Below, piece after piece: positions 38,341 through 49,330 of a stretch of DNA of 64,000 nt. The stretch is from Pithys albifrons albifrons. Taxonomy: Eukaryota > Chordata > Aves > Passeriformes > Thamnophilidae. The stretch lies in assembly GCF_047495875.1 (NCBI RefSeq), contig NC_092463.1, positions 9,434,622 through 9,498,621 of the forward strand, in the 5' to 3' direction. The notes below the pieces were generated by a model that did not search any database, was not told the DNA's origin, and was given only the letters and a program-made list of their open reading frames with translations. The translations under genes were made by a program, and so were the position numbers. Within the stretch, counting starts at the first letter, position 1. Every line of letters begins with the position of its first letter.

Positions 38341-38760
38341 CGTGTCACTACTCTAATTGAGACTTAATGTATTTACCTCTGCTTTTGTCACACTCCCTCC
38401 CGCTCCCCTTTTATTGGTACTGTGTTGTATTAGCATTGGTAAGCATGTGCCCTTTCCTGCACATGTCAGGTGGGCAGAGTGCTGTCAGTAAGACCTATCA
38501 TTTATCCAGTGGTGTTCTGGATCATTAACACAGTAACGCAGTTTCACCCTCCATCATGGTGCTTTTCCATAAGTGTATTTCCCTGCATAAGTCTCATTTT
38601 CAAAATGATGGCTTAAGTGCACATGTTAATTGCAAGATTTAATTATATGGTGGCAAAGTTGTGAAATTTTCCTTCTAATTAGCAAGGGAAAACTTGGCAC
38701 GGGAGAAAGGGTATAATGGGGAAACGCCTTTTGCATTTCATCATTAACAATTCTCACACG
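38341..38760. promoter_or_regulatory. Candidate conserved non-coding element
   Basis: Repeat-free block with CTTTTATTGG, TCATTAACACAGTAACGC, TGTTAATTGCAAG near 38622, GATTTAATTATATGG near 38637 and CTTCTAATTAGCAAGG near 38671. The density of TAATTR cores is high for the window, and the E-box CACATGT near 38460 adds to the enhancer-like texture. Boundaries are approximate. Confidence 0.25.
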
Positions 38761-40950
38761 TGGCTGTCGCAGTGGCGCGTGCCCTGGCTCATTCACTTCC
38801 CTGGGTGAGCATGGATTAGGTGCAGGTGAAGGCCAAGAGGTCCACAGACAGGTCCCTGCAAGGAAAACGGTAGGAGCTGGAGGGGAGCAGAACTTTGGCA
38901 CTAGAAGGGGAATATCCTGAGAGTTTCACAAGCTTCTTTTCACAGGCATGTTGACCTGAAGCAAGCTGGGAGAGCCCAAATTAATTTTGCACTGAGGTTT
39001 CTTTCCAAATTGCTATCTAGAGATTTAGTTTAGACTTATATCCAGGCTTCAGGAACTGCATCCCAGCATTAGATGGGAATTAGAGGCTCAGAAGAAAAAG
39101 ATGCTGTTTCCACATGATGAGAATCTGCTTCTATTTCCACAGATATGCCTGTTTCCTACTGTGCCTTTCCAAGGTGGGACACTTGTTTTCTCTCATCTTC
39201 ACTTTTTCTTTTTTTTTTCTTTGCTGCTTTCTTGTTCCTGTGGCAAGAGGCAGAAATTCAGTGTAATGGAATTAATATTACGTAATTTTTGAGATCCCGT
39301 ACCTGTAGACATTGCAATGTTTCAGGATTTTCTGATAACTGGTTTCAATACAGTTGAAAACTTGCATTTCTAAATAATAGGAATACCTTACTCTTGTATT
39401 TCTTTTAAATCAGAAATTGCCTTATAATTCATAATGCTGCATCCCTTCTAAAACTAGCATTTGAATCTTTAATTTTGACCTCATCCAAAAAGTTTGCATT
39501 TATTTTTCTTTTTCTTTCCCTCAGATGAACTTTTGTGGAATTCAACACACTCATATGGAAGGTCCTGAGAGCAGTAGTGCATTCTTTTCATTCATCATGC
39601 AGTCATCTTATCTGACATTAGAATTTCATATGCTTTTTCTTTAAGGCACACTGCATGGATACATAATTCTATGTTCTCAGACTTCAGATAATGAATAATC
39701 ATTTTCACGGATCAACCTAATTAGGTAGCTGAGAGCATTGCCTACAACAGAGTGAAAAAGTGTGTATATTCACAGCTAGACAACTGTTCATTAGGGGCCT
39801 GACCTTGGAGCCATTATTCATGTTGAGTGGTACTCACTTATAGGAGATACTCCTATTGTCTTCAGCATGCATATTACTACATAAAATATCATCTGCCAAT
39901 GTTATGACTTCTTTAGCATCCCAATATTTTCTACCTACAATGACACCTGGTGTAAATTATGCCAGCAAATTTTTGATGAGGAGGCAGCACTGGCAGCAGT
40001 GCTGTACATTTCATTGCATCTGTAGGAAAGATGCTTCCTGATGCATCCAGTTCCCACCCTGGAGCTGAGATAGTCATAACTGGCCTTGAGTGTGCTCCCA
40101 GTGTGCTGCTGGGTGATTTAGAGTTTGTTTGCATAACCCTTTTGGGGAAACCTGTCTGACCTTGCACTGCACAGTGGCAGAAGGAAATGGCCAGCGACCA
40201 CACTGCAGCTGATGGTGCAGGTACCAGCAGCTGGGGGCCCGTTAACATATTAAAATGCACTAATGCAATTGCAAGCAGTTGTTTCACCAGTCCCTTGGGG
40301 ATGAATGGATTTGAACTGCAGATTCTTGTTTTTTTTTCTCTGGAGCGCTCTGTATTTCTCTGTCTGTTTTCCATCCTCTTATCCAGGAGGTCCCTCTTTG
40401 ATCCAGTCTGGCCTGTGCCCTGCACACTGGTCACATGCATATATACAAACCTCTGGAAAGTGATGGTTAGGAGCAAACTGATGCTTCTAGGCCAGTTAGT
40501 ATACCCACTTTTGCCTGGGCCCTTTACTGTGAGAATTGCTGAGGAGTGGGCAGCATTATTGGGTCAGGTCCCTCCTCAATGTGTTGGTGATTAACCACTT
40601 CTCTGTTGCAGTGGAGAATAAACAAAAGCTGTTCATCATTGGACACTCATGTACAGACCATCATATTTTTTATTTCCCAGTGAATCCTTTCAGTGATGGG
40701 AGGACTGCGTGGAGGCTCTTTTCTCAGAGAGAATACCAAGGTCAATCTAATATGGAAAAAGGTGTGTTTAAGGGACAGATAATCCATCTGAAGGCTTGGG
40801 ATATCCAGGTTTTCTCCTCATTTTTCCACAGACAGCCTTGCAGGATCTTAAGTAAATCATTAATCTTCTGCTCCTGCCTTAGTACCCTGAGACCTGAATT
40901 CCCTGACAGAATATTTCCTGCCCTATCTTTGCTCTTTCTTGCCCTTTTTT
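38761..40950. other. Unique non-coding DNA with the longest chance ORF
   Basis: No repeat recognised. The minus frame 40476-39931 (181 codons) is the longest in the window. It is overlapped by plus frames at 40187-40594 and 40536-40976. Its predicted sequence has no signal peptide, membrane segment or conserved motif I recognise, and its composition is unremarkable. I treat it as chance. A processed pseudogene of an unrecognised gene cannot be excluded. Confidence 0.5.
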
Positions 40951-41502
40951 TGTGGTTTAACCCCAACTGGCAATGAAGTACCATGCAATTGATTGCTCAT
41001 TCCCCTCTCCTTCAGTGGGATGGGGAGGAGAAGTTAAAACCTTTGGGCTGAAATAAGAAAGGTTTAATAATTGAAATAAAGTAAAATATCATCAGCAGCA
41101 TCATAACAAAAATGTGAGAGAAATAAAACCCAAGAGAAATAAGTGATACACAACACGATTGCTCATCACTTGCTGACCAATGACCAGATCATCCCTGAGC
41201 AGTATTAATCCCCCCTTCCACCTAACTTCCCCCAGTTTTTATACTGGACATGATGTTCTGTGGTATGAAATATTCTTTTGGCTGGTTCAGGTCAGCTGTC
41301 CTGGCTATGGTCCCTCACAGCTTTTTGTGCAGCTTCCCACTGTCAGGGCATGAGACTCCAAAAATTCCATGAATTAAGATAGTCACTACTTACCAACAAA
41401 TAAAACATCAGTGACTTATCAACATTATTTTCATGCTAGAGCTAAAGCGCTGTACCACCTACTAAGAAGAAAACTGACACTATCCCAGTTGAAAGTAGGA
41501 CA
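40951..41502 (-). mobile_element. Solo LTR of an avian ERVL-type retrovirus (minus strand)
   Basis: On the minus strand it starts TGTCCTACTTTCAACTGGGA and ends GGGGTTAAACCACA, so it has TG...CA termini and a length of about 552 bases. Minus-sense landmarks follow in proper order: a TATA box TATAAAAAC (complement of 41235-41243), a polyadenylation signal ATTAAA (complement of 41063-41068), then the U5-like end. The terminal sequences match an LTR family I know as widespread in bird genomes; I assign it to ERVL-type on recollection. No internal region or second LTR lies beside it, so it is a solo LTR from LTR-LTR recombination. The 5-bp flanks (TTTTT and CTGTT) do not match, which points to age or to an imprecise edge. 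Confidence 0.9.
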
Positions 41503-43289
41503 CTGTTTTGAGAGAAGTTTTTCAGAGGCAAGGCTATTTTTGAGAGCTGTATTGTTTTTTTAAAAGTTGGTAATTCTTTGCACAGATGGGCTGGGCAGTG
41601 AGACATAGGTGATCTCTTCATTGCAGCATGGTAAAACCCATCTGCCTGTGCCACCTTGATTGCTACATTCCCTTCAGCCCCATCCCATGCTGGCACAGCC
41701 AGCCCCCACCTTGCCTTGCTCTGTAAGCACAGCTGTGCCACAGACAGTAATAACAAGGCAGTCCCTGTATTTGTTTAATGCTTTGCTATGTGACAGCTTT
41801 TCGATATAGGTAAGCTCCGTGGCAGAAGTGGAGGTAATGAGCTTGTGTATTGGCTTAATATATCAGGCAACAACATTCATAAGTACAAGGCACCTTCTAA
41901 CTACCGTGAGCGATTTGTGAGTGGTGAAGATGCTATCTGCTGCCAGGAAAAAGGGCTGTGTTTTAATATGTGAGGCATATGTTGCTGTCAGGTTTTGTCA
42001 AAGAAAGGATGGCTTATCTTGTGATCAGGCAGCTCCGAATACAACCGTGGACACAGCGCCGTGACACTGACAGGTTAGTGAGCTCCAGAAACAGTCTTTA
42101 CAGGTAGAATGGATGCAAGGATCTTGTGCCCAGCAGATTCTCTCCCCTCTCTTCTTTTTTTCCAGTGTGGAACTTGCCTGAGAAATATGTTAAAACTATT
42201 TTCTTCTTCGGCTTTATGGTTATGCTCAGGATCTGGCACACAGCCACTGAGCATTCATGTAGCTCCAGTGTAACAAGACAACAAGTAACAAAGCCCATGA
42301 CCAAAGAGAGGTGACACTGGACCAACTCCCAGGTGCCTATGAAGCTCCCACTAGCTACTGGTGTGGTTCAGGTTTCTGTTGTGTCTGATGACAGCAAGAG
42401 CAGCAACATATTCCCACAGTCCAGGAGTTATACTAAAAGGGCTTTGAAGTCCATCAATGTCCATGTTATTGGTGGAGGCTTGGGCTTAAGTATTCCTCTT
42501 ATTGCTTTTGCCAATGTCAGTCCACATACATCAGAGCTCTATATTCTGTTTCACAGGGAATCAGGCTAAACCTTTAGGCATGATTATTGCGGAAGATGAT
42601 CTGCCTTAACTGGAAGTGATCAGGAGATCGGTAGTGTATTGATACGCTGTTAAATCCATCTGGTCTGGATGGGTCAGGCATCTACTCAGTTGTTCACTGA
42701 GTCAGTGGAAATCTGCACTTTATTTGAGAAGATTGGGCTGTTAAGATGCAGATTATCCTGGCTGGGATCCTACTGTTATCCCAGTCTCCAGAGTCAAGCC
42801 CATCTTGAGTAACGTGATATTCTCAGTGTCTTCTCTCTTGTAATTTTTTACTCTTTTACAGGCTTTCTCCTATCCAATACACATGAATAGGTTTGTCTAA
42901 CCTTAGTCCAGGATAAAACCTCTATGTTTGCCTTGGGGATGGAGACTCAAGGGCAGCCCAGCACAGGTCTTTTCCCAGCCAGCTGCCTCTCTCCACCATG
43001 CAGTCTGCTGCACCCATCACTGGGGCTAAGCTCTTAGCAGCTCTCAGATGTTCCTTTCTCATGGTGAGAGTGAGATAGAAAGTGATTGTAAAATTATCTC
43101 AACCCCATTATTCTGAGAAAGGATCTCTGTCAAGGTTGTGATTTTCCTGACTCCTTTTCCATAGCATTGGCAGAGATACAAAAGCCAAAAACCACAGAAA
43201 AGCTCTGAGTCTAAAAGAGCAGTCCTGTGATGACTCTGCCAACAGACATGTGAGTTTACTATAGATCTACTTTAGGTCATAAGTGCAAA
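41503..43289. other. Unique non-coding DNA, no gene seen
   Basis: No further element recognised. Bases 42030-42070 keep four CpGs in about 40 bases (CTCCGAATACAACCGTGG, AGCGCCGTGAC), which is unusual here and may mark a small constrained site. The open frames show no domain. Confidence 0.5.
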
Positions 43290-43960
43290 AACATATCTCG
43301 TTAATATTTAAAGATGCTTAGCACAAAAGCATGCATAATTAAACAGCACATCAGAGCTGATAATTCCAAATAATCTGTCTTCTGAAAAGGGATTTTTGTA
43401 ATTTGTTAACTGGTTTGAAATCCGCAGCTTAGCAGCAGGAGTATGTTTGCATTACAAAATGAATAATTTTAAATGTTAGGCTTTGTCCATCCGCTCTGAG
43501 AAGAAAAAGACACATGACATGAGAAAAGACTTTTAAGCAGGCATGTAGGTGGGGATTCGGCATTGCATAAAGCTCCCTGTCTGCCTGAGATATATGTCTC
43601 TTTATTTAAAAGCAAAACTATATTCCTACAAGGTGTAGCATTCCTTTCTCTCCCAGGATATTTTCATATTCACAAGGACATTATTGATATTAATCATGCC
43701 TTTCTTTAGATAATTCAATAGTGAAGGTATGCCTATAATAAGAATGATCTATTAGTTAGTAAAGCAAGTGACATACAAGACAAATATGGAAATATTAATG
43801 GTGTTGAGTACAAGATACTGTGAGCTTTTCATTACATGCAAAAGGCTATCTGAGCACACTTCCTGCCTAGATGCTAAAAATCTACGAGGAAAGAAAATGT
43901 GCTAATGATCCCTTGCATATCATGCTTTTCAGAAGGGCCAAAATACAAACCAAAGACTGA
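43290..43960. promoter_or_regulatory. Candidate conserved non-coding element / enhancer (largest)
   Basis: About 670 repeat-free bases with the strongest enhancer-like texture in the window: CATAATTAAA at about 43334, CTGATAATTCCAAATAATC, GTTAAC at 43405-43410, a forkhead-like TATGTTTGC at 43442, TTGATATTAATCATG at about 43684, and CTATTAGTTAG near 43750. There are no long open frames on either strand, and no microsatellite or transposon interrupts it. It may comprise two or three adjacent elements. Function is inferred only. Confidence 0.3.
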
Positions 43961-44677
43961 TCACAGCTATACTTTAATGTAAGGTCAAAAAGTAAATTCC
44001 AGAAGGCACAGCTCTGCTGTGGTGAAGAACCATCAGCTGTTATTAACTCAGGACCTGGGGCTTTGTCTTAACTCCCTACTACACATATATTTTCTATTTA
44101 GGTTAGCTGTGGGGAGGTGCATTGGGAACTGTCACATATTAGTGTCCTACTCAGGACTGTAGTTTGAGTACCAGTCCAGCACTTCATTGCTGGTGGGAGT
44201 CAATTAAAGACTAATCTGTGCATGCTTGATCCTGCTTTAAAGTGGCCAACACCAGTAACAGAAAGCGAGAGGAAGGAGGCAGTATGAGTTTGCTCTCATA
44301 ACTGAAGAATGAAGAGGTGTATTCATACGGTATGTCCTGATTGTGGTGGCATTGAGCAGATTTACAATCAATGCAGGAATCTAAATTTAGCTGACCACAA
44401 GTGAGTGTCTGTCAGGGCTGCTGTACCCTGATTAACAGGGAGTCAGGGAAGAGAGATGAGAAGCCACATTACAGCTGCCTGTGAGGGCTGACTGGTGTCA
44501 CACCTGACTCTCCTCTGGCTGTATTGGGAGCACTCAGGATAAAGGTAATCGGAATAGGTGATGATTTTCTTGAACTTTAAAGTTCCGGTTATCTGTCTGA
44601 ATATAGACCAGAGAGACATTAAGGTCAGGTCACAAAGTAGATCTGATTAAATAATGACTACTTGCATGCGTAATTTA
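43961..44677. other. Unique non-coding DNA, no gene seen
   Basis: No recognised repeat or exon. Confidence 0.5.
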
Positions 44678-44724
44678 TAAAAAAAAAAAGTAAATGGAAA
44701 AAAAGAAAAAAAAAAAAAGGGAAA
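44678..44724. repeat. A-rich low-complexity tract
   Basis: A runs of about 12, 7 and 13 are separated by GTAAATGG and G, then GGGAAAAG. It lies about 200 bases before a CR1 tail on the same strand but does not form its 3' end. Confidence 0.85.
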
Positions 44725-44924
44725 AGAGGGAATTTGGCTGTCTGACGTGCCTCCTTTGGAACCAGAAGAGCAGATTAATAGATCAACACAACTGGTGTTG
44801 AGACCCTTCTATCTGCTGCATTTGGTTTATGGGTTGGTTCATCCAGTGCTAGATTTTGTCCGGTTCCGAATGGCTGAACATCCTCACCAGACCTGGCATT
44901 CAAGGCTCTGCAAAGGACTATGTA

Positions 44925-45009
44925 CTGGTGCAAGGACTGAGCACCATGGTCTGGCTGACATGGTGGTAGGTGTTTTCCAACCTAACTGATCCCATGATTC
45001 TGTGATTCT
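44925..45009 (+). mobile_element. CR1 LINE 3' tail fragment (plus strand)
   Basis: 'ctgagcaccatggtctggct' is followed by 'ggtgttttccaacctaactg' and the tail 'cccatgattctgtgattct'. This corresponds to the end of a CR1 3' UTR, with the octamer tail ending at 45009, and an internal deletion seems to have removed part of the consensus before 'tgttttccaacc'. The 5' boundary is uncertain: similarity may begin earlier, around 44860. It is the only CR1 copy here on the plus strand. Confidence 0.8.
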
Positions 45010-45775
45010 CTCATTAGTGGGACCACTGACTTTGTTTCTCTGATATCAGTTTTTGCTTTGTTGAGGTCAATGGCCTGCACTGAATACATAATGCCAGATA
45101 GAGAAAACTTCTGCTATTTTGCAAAAACTAAGTATGAATACTATGAACTTATCCATTTAACATCCTCAGAGGGAAGGCTAGAGACAGTTTCCTCAGTCAC
45201 ATTTCTACTTTGTCACAACACTCTTCAATACACACTTTGCCTATATGAAAGAATAGGACAGGGTATACCTACCTCCTGCTTCTACTCCATACCTGCCATC
45301 ATCTCCTTGCCATCAAATGTCTTAGACTGATCAAGACATGGGCAATACAGAATGTCCCCCAGTTCCAGTTTGTGCATTGGCTTAATAATCTTTGGGAAAG
45401 AGGCACAAATGTAAGCTTTGAATCTAGACTTACACTGTGGATTTCCCAAAGGAAAAGAGATTTTGTTCCATTCTTTTACTTGTTATTAACTTTTTTGTTA
45501 TTAACTTGGGATGCTGCCAAAATGTCAATGTTACTGTCTCACTTAAAGAACCCTGGATATCCTGTTGGAAACCACAGACCTGTGTTCCATAGGTAATGAG
45601 ATTGCACATGATGATCCTGCAAATTCTCCCTGGACATTGGTATAAAATGCAGCACCAGGATGTGATATTTCATGTTACGATATGGTCATAGATTCAGCAG
45701 GACAGGTCAGATGTATGCCTTTCCAGGTTGGATAGTCTCATTTCTGTTTGCATCCCTCTTTCTGTTTTTCCTTCA
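45010..45775. other. Unique non-coding DNA, no gene seen
   Basis: No recognised element. Plus frames at 45058-45330 and 45372-45596 have no domain. Confidence 0.5.
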
Positions 45776-45880
45776 TGTTTGTTTTTGTTTTGTGGAGTTG
45801 TGTTTTGTTTTTTGTTTTTTTTTTTTTATTTTTTTTTAATTTTTTTTGTTGTTGTTGTTGGGGTTGGGTTGGGTTTTTAT
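45776..45880. repeat. Long T-rich tract with (GTT)n and (GGGTT)n segments
   Basis: About 105 bases made of T runs broken by G or AA, then (GTT)4 and GGGGTTGGGTTGGG before a final T run. The GGGTT units are superficially telomere-like, but only about three occur and the unit is not TTAGGG. It is best read as a composite low-complexity repeat. Confidence 0.9.
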
Positions 45881-47021
45881 TTAGTGAAAAAATTTCCTTA
45901 AACTACATTCTTTAGACAATGCCAGAGACATACGGGGAAGCTGAAAGACAGCTAATGATCTTTCATGAGTCAGGTATTTCTTCAGCCCCTGGGAGTGGGA
46001 TACAGCTTCAGATTGAGACACTTGAAGGTAGGTACTTGTAGATACCAGCTTGGGAGCTGGACATATAAAATACTGTTATAGTCAGAAGCAGCTCACTCTG
46101 GGATGACCTAAAATATCTGCTTGGCTTCCACTTGCTTCTGCAGAAAAAAGGCATGTCCTTTTTCTTCACAACCTCCACAGATGTCTAGGGTATCTGAAGC
46201 AGCCCTAGACATTCCTATTTAGGGAACTGTTTCCCCTGCTGTCCACATATTGCTAATAAATATTTAGATGCTTACAAGTAGCCACACATTTGCCTGTCCT
46301 AATCTGAAACTGAATCTCAGGTATATCATTGTTCTTTGATTTTGCCTTCTTCCATCTCACTATGGTGTGGATAGATCCATGTTGCTCAACCTTCCCCTAA
46401 AGCTGTTTCCTCAGGTCTAAAATTTCCTCAAGAAAAGGGCAAGGCAATAATCTGAGGTTATGGACTGATGATAATTTAAAGACAAATCACGATTTTTCAG
46501 CCTCTAGACCTCACCTGGAGGGCAGAGGCAGTGGAAGAAGAGCATAGGGACACTGTGAGGCCACTGATACACTAAAGCACACCAGGTCTGCTTAAAGCAG
46601 TCGGGGAATTAGCACTTTGTGATCAGAATTATTGTATCTCTGGTGACAGGAGGATAATTGATTCAAACATGCAATTTATCTCCAAGGAATTTCTTAACAT
46701 ATCACTAAGTGATGCAGTTCAATGTTTTCTCTCTTCCACATTTGCAGTTTCCTCTCGATTCCTCTTTTCCAACCACTTCATGGAGTTGAGGGAAAACATG
46801 GACCAGCTCAAACCATTCTGGCAGTGTTACCTCCTGGTTGCCCTCCTTTGGGTGTCCTCTGACAATGGGACCTAGAGTCCTGTCTTAACCTGAGCTTTGT
46901 GTGTAGCCAAGAACTTTCTTGGTACTCAACGGAGAGTCAGCACTGTACAAGCACATAGACAGTTATGATGCCAGCAATGAAAGATTATGGTATAATTAAT
47001 GCTAGAAATAAATAGGTGGCA
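45881..47021. other. Unique non-coding DNA, no gene seen
   Basis: No recognised repeat or exon before the RTE insertion site. Confidence 0.5.
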
Positions 47022-47033
47022 TTTAACAACCTG
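47022..47033. repeat. Left target-site duplication of the RTE insertion
   Basis: ATTTAACAACCT is identical to the copy at 47178-47189. It flanks the 5'-truncated end of the retrotransposon and is the product of target-primed reverse transcription. Confidence 0.9.
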
Positions 47034-47130
47034 CCTATCCTGTATCGGCCTTTTTAGTCACCAGCACGTTTGCAGCAAGCGCGGGTAGTGCCCTTCTCAA
47101 ATCTTCGTTCGTGAAGCCTAGCCATGATGG

Positions 47131-47179
<49 letters not shown>
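47034..47179 (+). mobile_element. RTE-clade LINE 3' end, AviRTE-like, with (GAT)16 tail
   Basis: A short, CpG-rich segment unlike its AT-rich surroundings (CACG, AGCGCGGG, TTCGTTCGTG) leads straight into a (GAT)n tail. One plus frame is open from at least 47042 through the tail and reads SSFVKPSHDGDDDD, that is, the last residues of an ORF running into a poly-Asp stretch coded by GAT repeats. A very short 3' UTR and a short tandem 3' repeat are typical of RTE-clade LINEs. The copy is only about 145 bases, so it is extremely 5'-truncated and dead. Perfect 12-bp target-site duplications bracket it. I recognise it as resembling AviRTE, but this family name rests on memory and needs a database match. 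Confidence 0.75.
47124..47179. repeat. (GAT)n trinucleotide microsatellite, tail of the RTE copy
   Basis: CATGATGGT is followed by sixteen perfect GAT units (47132-47179). It serves as the element's 3' tandem repeat and probably expanded after insertion. The final AT is shared with the right target-site duplication. Confidence 0.95.
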
Positions 47180-47181
<2 letters not shown>

Positions 47182-47189
47182 AACAACCT
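47178..47189. repeat. Right target-site duplication of the RTE insertion
   Basis: ATTTAACAACCT is an exact copy of 47022-47033 and follows the last GAT unit directly. The pair defines the insertion limits without reference to any database. Confidence 0.9.
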
Positions 47190-48959
47190 TTCTGTCTGGC
47201 CAGCCTCTCTTCCCTTACAAACTCACCAAGTCACACTGTCCAAGGCCAGAAGGGGTAATTTTACCACGTACTGTGTCCTGTTGAGCTTTACAGCCCTTCT
47301 ATTTCTGCTCAGTTAATCATGCACTAACCTGGCTAAGCTGTGGCTGGCTCAAGCATGTCTCTCTGCACCCACCCACAACCCAAAGGACAGGTTTGGGAGA
47401 TGCAGACATCCCACTGGTCCTCCTGAGGAATGCCCTTTCCTGTGGTCATGTGTCTGGGTCTCCATGGGTTTTATACATGGTTAATGCCTGCAAAGCTGAC
47501 ATGGCCAAGTGGAGGCTTTGTCATGGGGCAATGCCTTACTGCCAACCTCTCTAGGAAGGAGAAATGTGTGAAAAGTGTGGATGAAAGAACATCCAGGCAG
47601 GGAACATTTTGTTATATATTATATGCCTTCTAACCTAGACAATGCTTTCAGCCTGCTGTCAAAATCTAGTTAACATGGTGCACTAAGCTCCAGCTCCCAG
47701 ATTACAAAAAGTCTCACTCTGGGCTGCTATTGCCATTTCCCCCTCAGTGAAATATGCCACCTGATTTCGTTAACAAAGCACCAACAAAGAATACTACAGG
47801 TTGGGATGAGTTTTATTCCAGAGTTTACCTATCTAAAATGATTAATGCATGCTTAATAACTTCAAAGATTTCCCATCTCTTCAAAAGGAGTGGGTTTCTT
47901 CAAAGCTTTCAGACAGTCTCCCTTTCAAATTGATGAAGGCACGATCCCAGTGGAGATTTTACATTGCCAGTATGTACCCCTTCAAAGATTTCATTGTTGG
48001 CATGCTATATTTGAAGATTTCATGCCCTCTGTTACTCATTCATTTCATTCTACAAAAAAAATTAGGAAAAAAAAAAAACAGAAGAAAAATAAATTCATAT
48101 CTTTGGGGTCTCCTTCAAAGAAATTTCATGTCGCAGACCTGAACCCTGGAGAGGAACAGTATACACCACATTTCTGGGTGTGCCTTGGTGTAATTAGTAT
48201 CTCTGAGGAACAGAGCTGCCCTTTCCTAGTTTTGTTTTTCTTACTCAAAACTGTCTTTGATGTGCTTTGATTCAATTGCCAGATCATACTTCAGATTAAA
48301 TGCTGAACAATAAGTAATTCCTCAGCAAGTTTATCATTCAGATGGAAGGTTTTTCAATCAAGGAGACACCCACTCATAAGTCTAGAAGGATTTAAAGGTT
48401 CTTGCAAGACTGTCAGAGCAAACTCTTCCAGAATTTTTAGAAGCAAAAGGAAATGCTTATCAGATGGAAATGCTAGGGCTGCAGCAACAGTGACTAACTT
48501 GTTGCCTAGCTGTTTGTGAAGAGAGATGTACAATAATATATTAACTCCTGGACAGCACATTTTAAAAGTTTGCAAGGACTGCAAAAATTTATAGCTGCTT
48601 CAATTCCACTACTCAGTCCTATCAATATAGTTTAAAATGAGTCTGAGAAAGGTATAGTTCTTCTAATGGTTTAATCAATTTACGAACACTGCTTTTATTC
48701 CTATTTTCCCTTGTGTAATAAATTGTTAATTAATGTGTGGCTAAAACACATTAAAAAAGTCCTAGCCTGTATAGGCTGCTGAGAAAAGGAGGACATTTTT
48801 GAAAATGTACATCATCCATGCAAAGTTGTAGAGCTGAGTCTCTGGTGCACACTCAGAGGTGTTCATATCCCAAACAAACAGAAGTGCTCTGTTGTTCTGA
48901 ATGCCTTTTCTTTCTAGTTGTCCTTTGTGTTGCCCAGTGAGTGCATCCGTCAGCTCTTC
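47190..48959. other. Unique non-coding DNA, no gene seen
   Basis: No element recognised. There is an A-rich run at 48053-48072. Plus frames at 47849-48142 and 47890-48270 overlap and have no domain. Confidence 0.5.
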
Positions 48960-49330
48960 ATGGCTCAGTAATTTATGAAATTCTCTTTCCTTTAAAAATA
49001 AATACTGCATTTTATGTCATCGAGATGGACCCCATATTTGATTGTCTTTTCCACGGCAGTGTATATTGAAAACTATAAAATTATAATATAACTATTAATC
49101 CCCTGTATCTGCTTGTACCTAATTTTTATTAAAAATATATCGTGCTTCATCTGGCTCATAAATTACAATGTGGTAAAAAGGCTCCAGTTGGATTACTTCT
49201 GAAGGAGAACATATTGAAATAAAGAAAGGCTTACTGATTAATATTTTGACTTCTTATATAGTGTTACTAAGGTAGCAGCTTGATTACCATAGGAAAGAAT
49301 TTGTAGTTAACTATATTGCAGATCTAGTGA
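48960..49330. promoter_or_regulatory. Candidate conserved non-coding element
   Basis: Repeat-free AT-rich block with TTATGTCATCGAGATGG (CpG kept), TTTTCCACGGCAG, AACTATTAATCCCC near 49090 (TAATCC, bicoid-class core), CATAAATTACAATG near 49157 and TACTGATTAATATTTTG near 49231. It has no open frames of note. The enhancer reading is an inference. Confidence 0.22.

Noticed and set aside
39931..40476. Longest open frame (181 codons, minus strand)
   Set aside because: No domain, no start or splice context, and overlapping frames on the plus strand. A frame of this size can occur by chance in 64 kb of both strands. A homology search giving a vertebrate protein hit would reverse this.
44745..44924. 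Possible 5' extension of the plus-strand CR1 fragment
   Set aside because: I could not match this stretch to the CR1 3' region with confidence, so the call was limited to 44925-45009.
45860..45878. Interstitial telomere-like repeat
   Set aside because: The unit is GGGTT, not TTAGGG, with only about three copies inside a T-rich tract.
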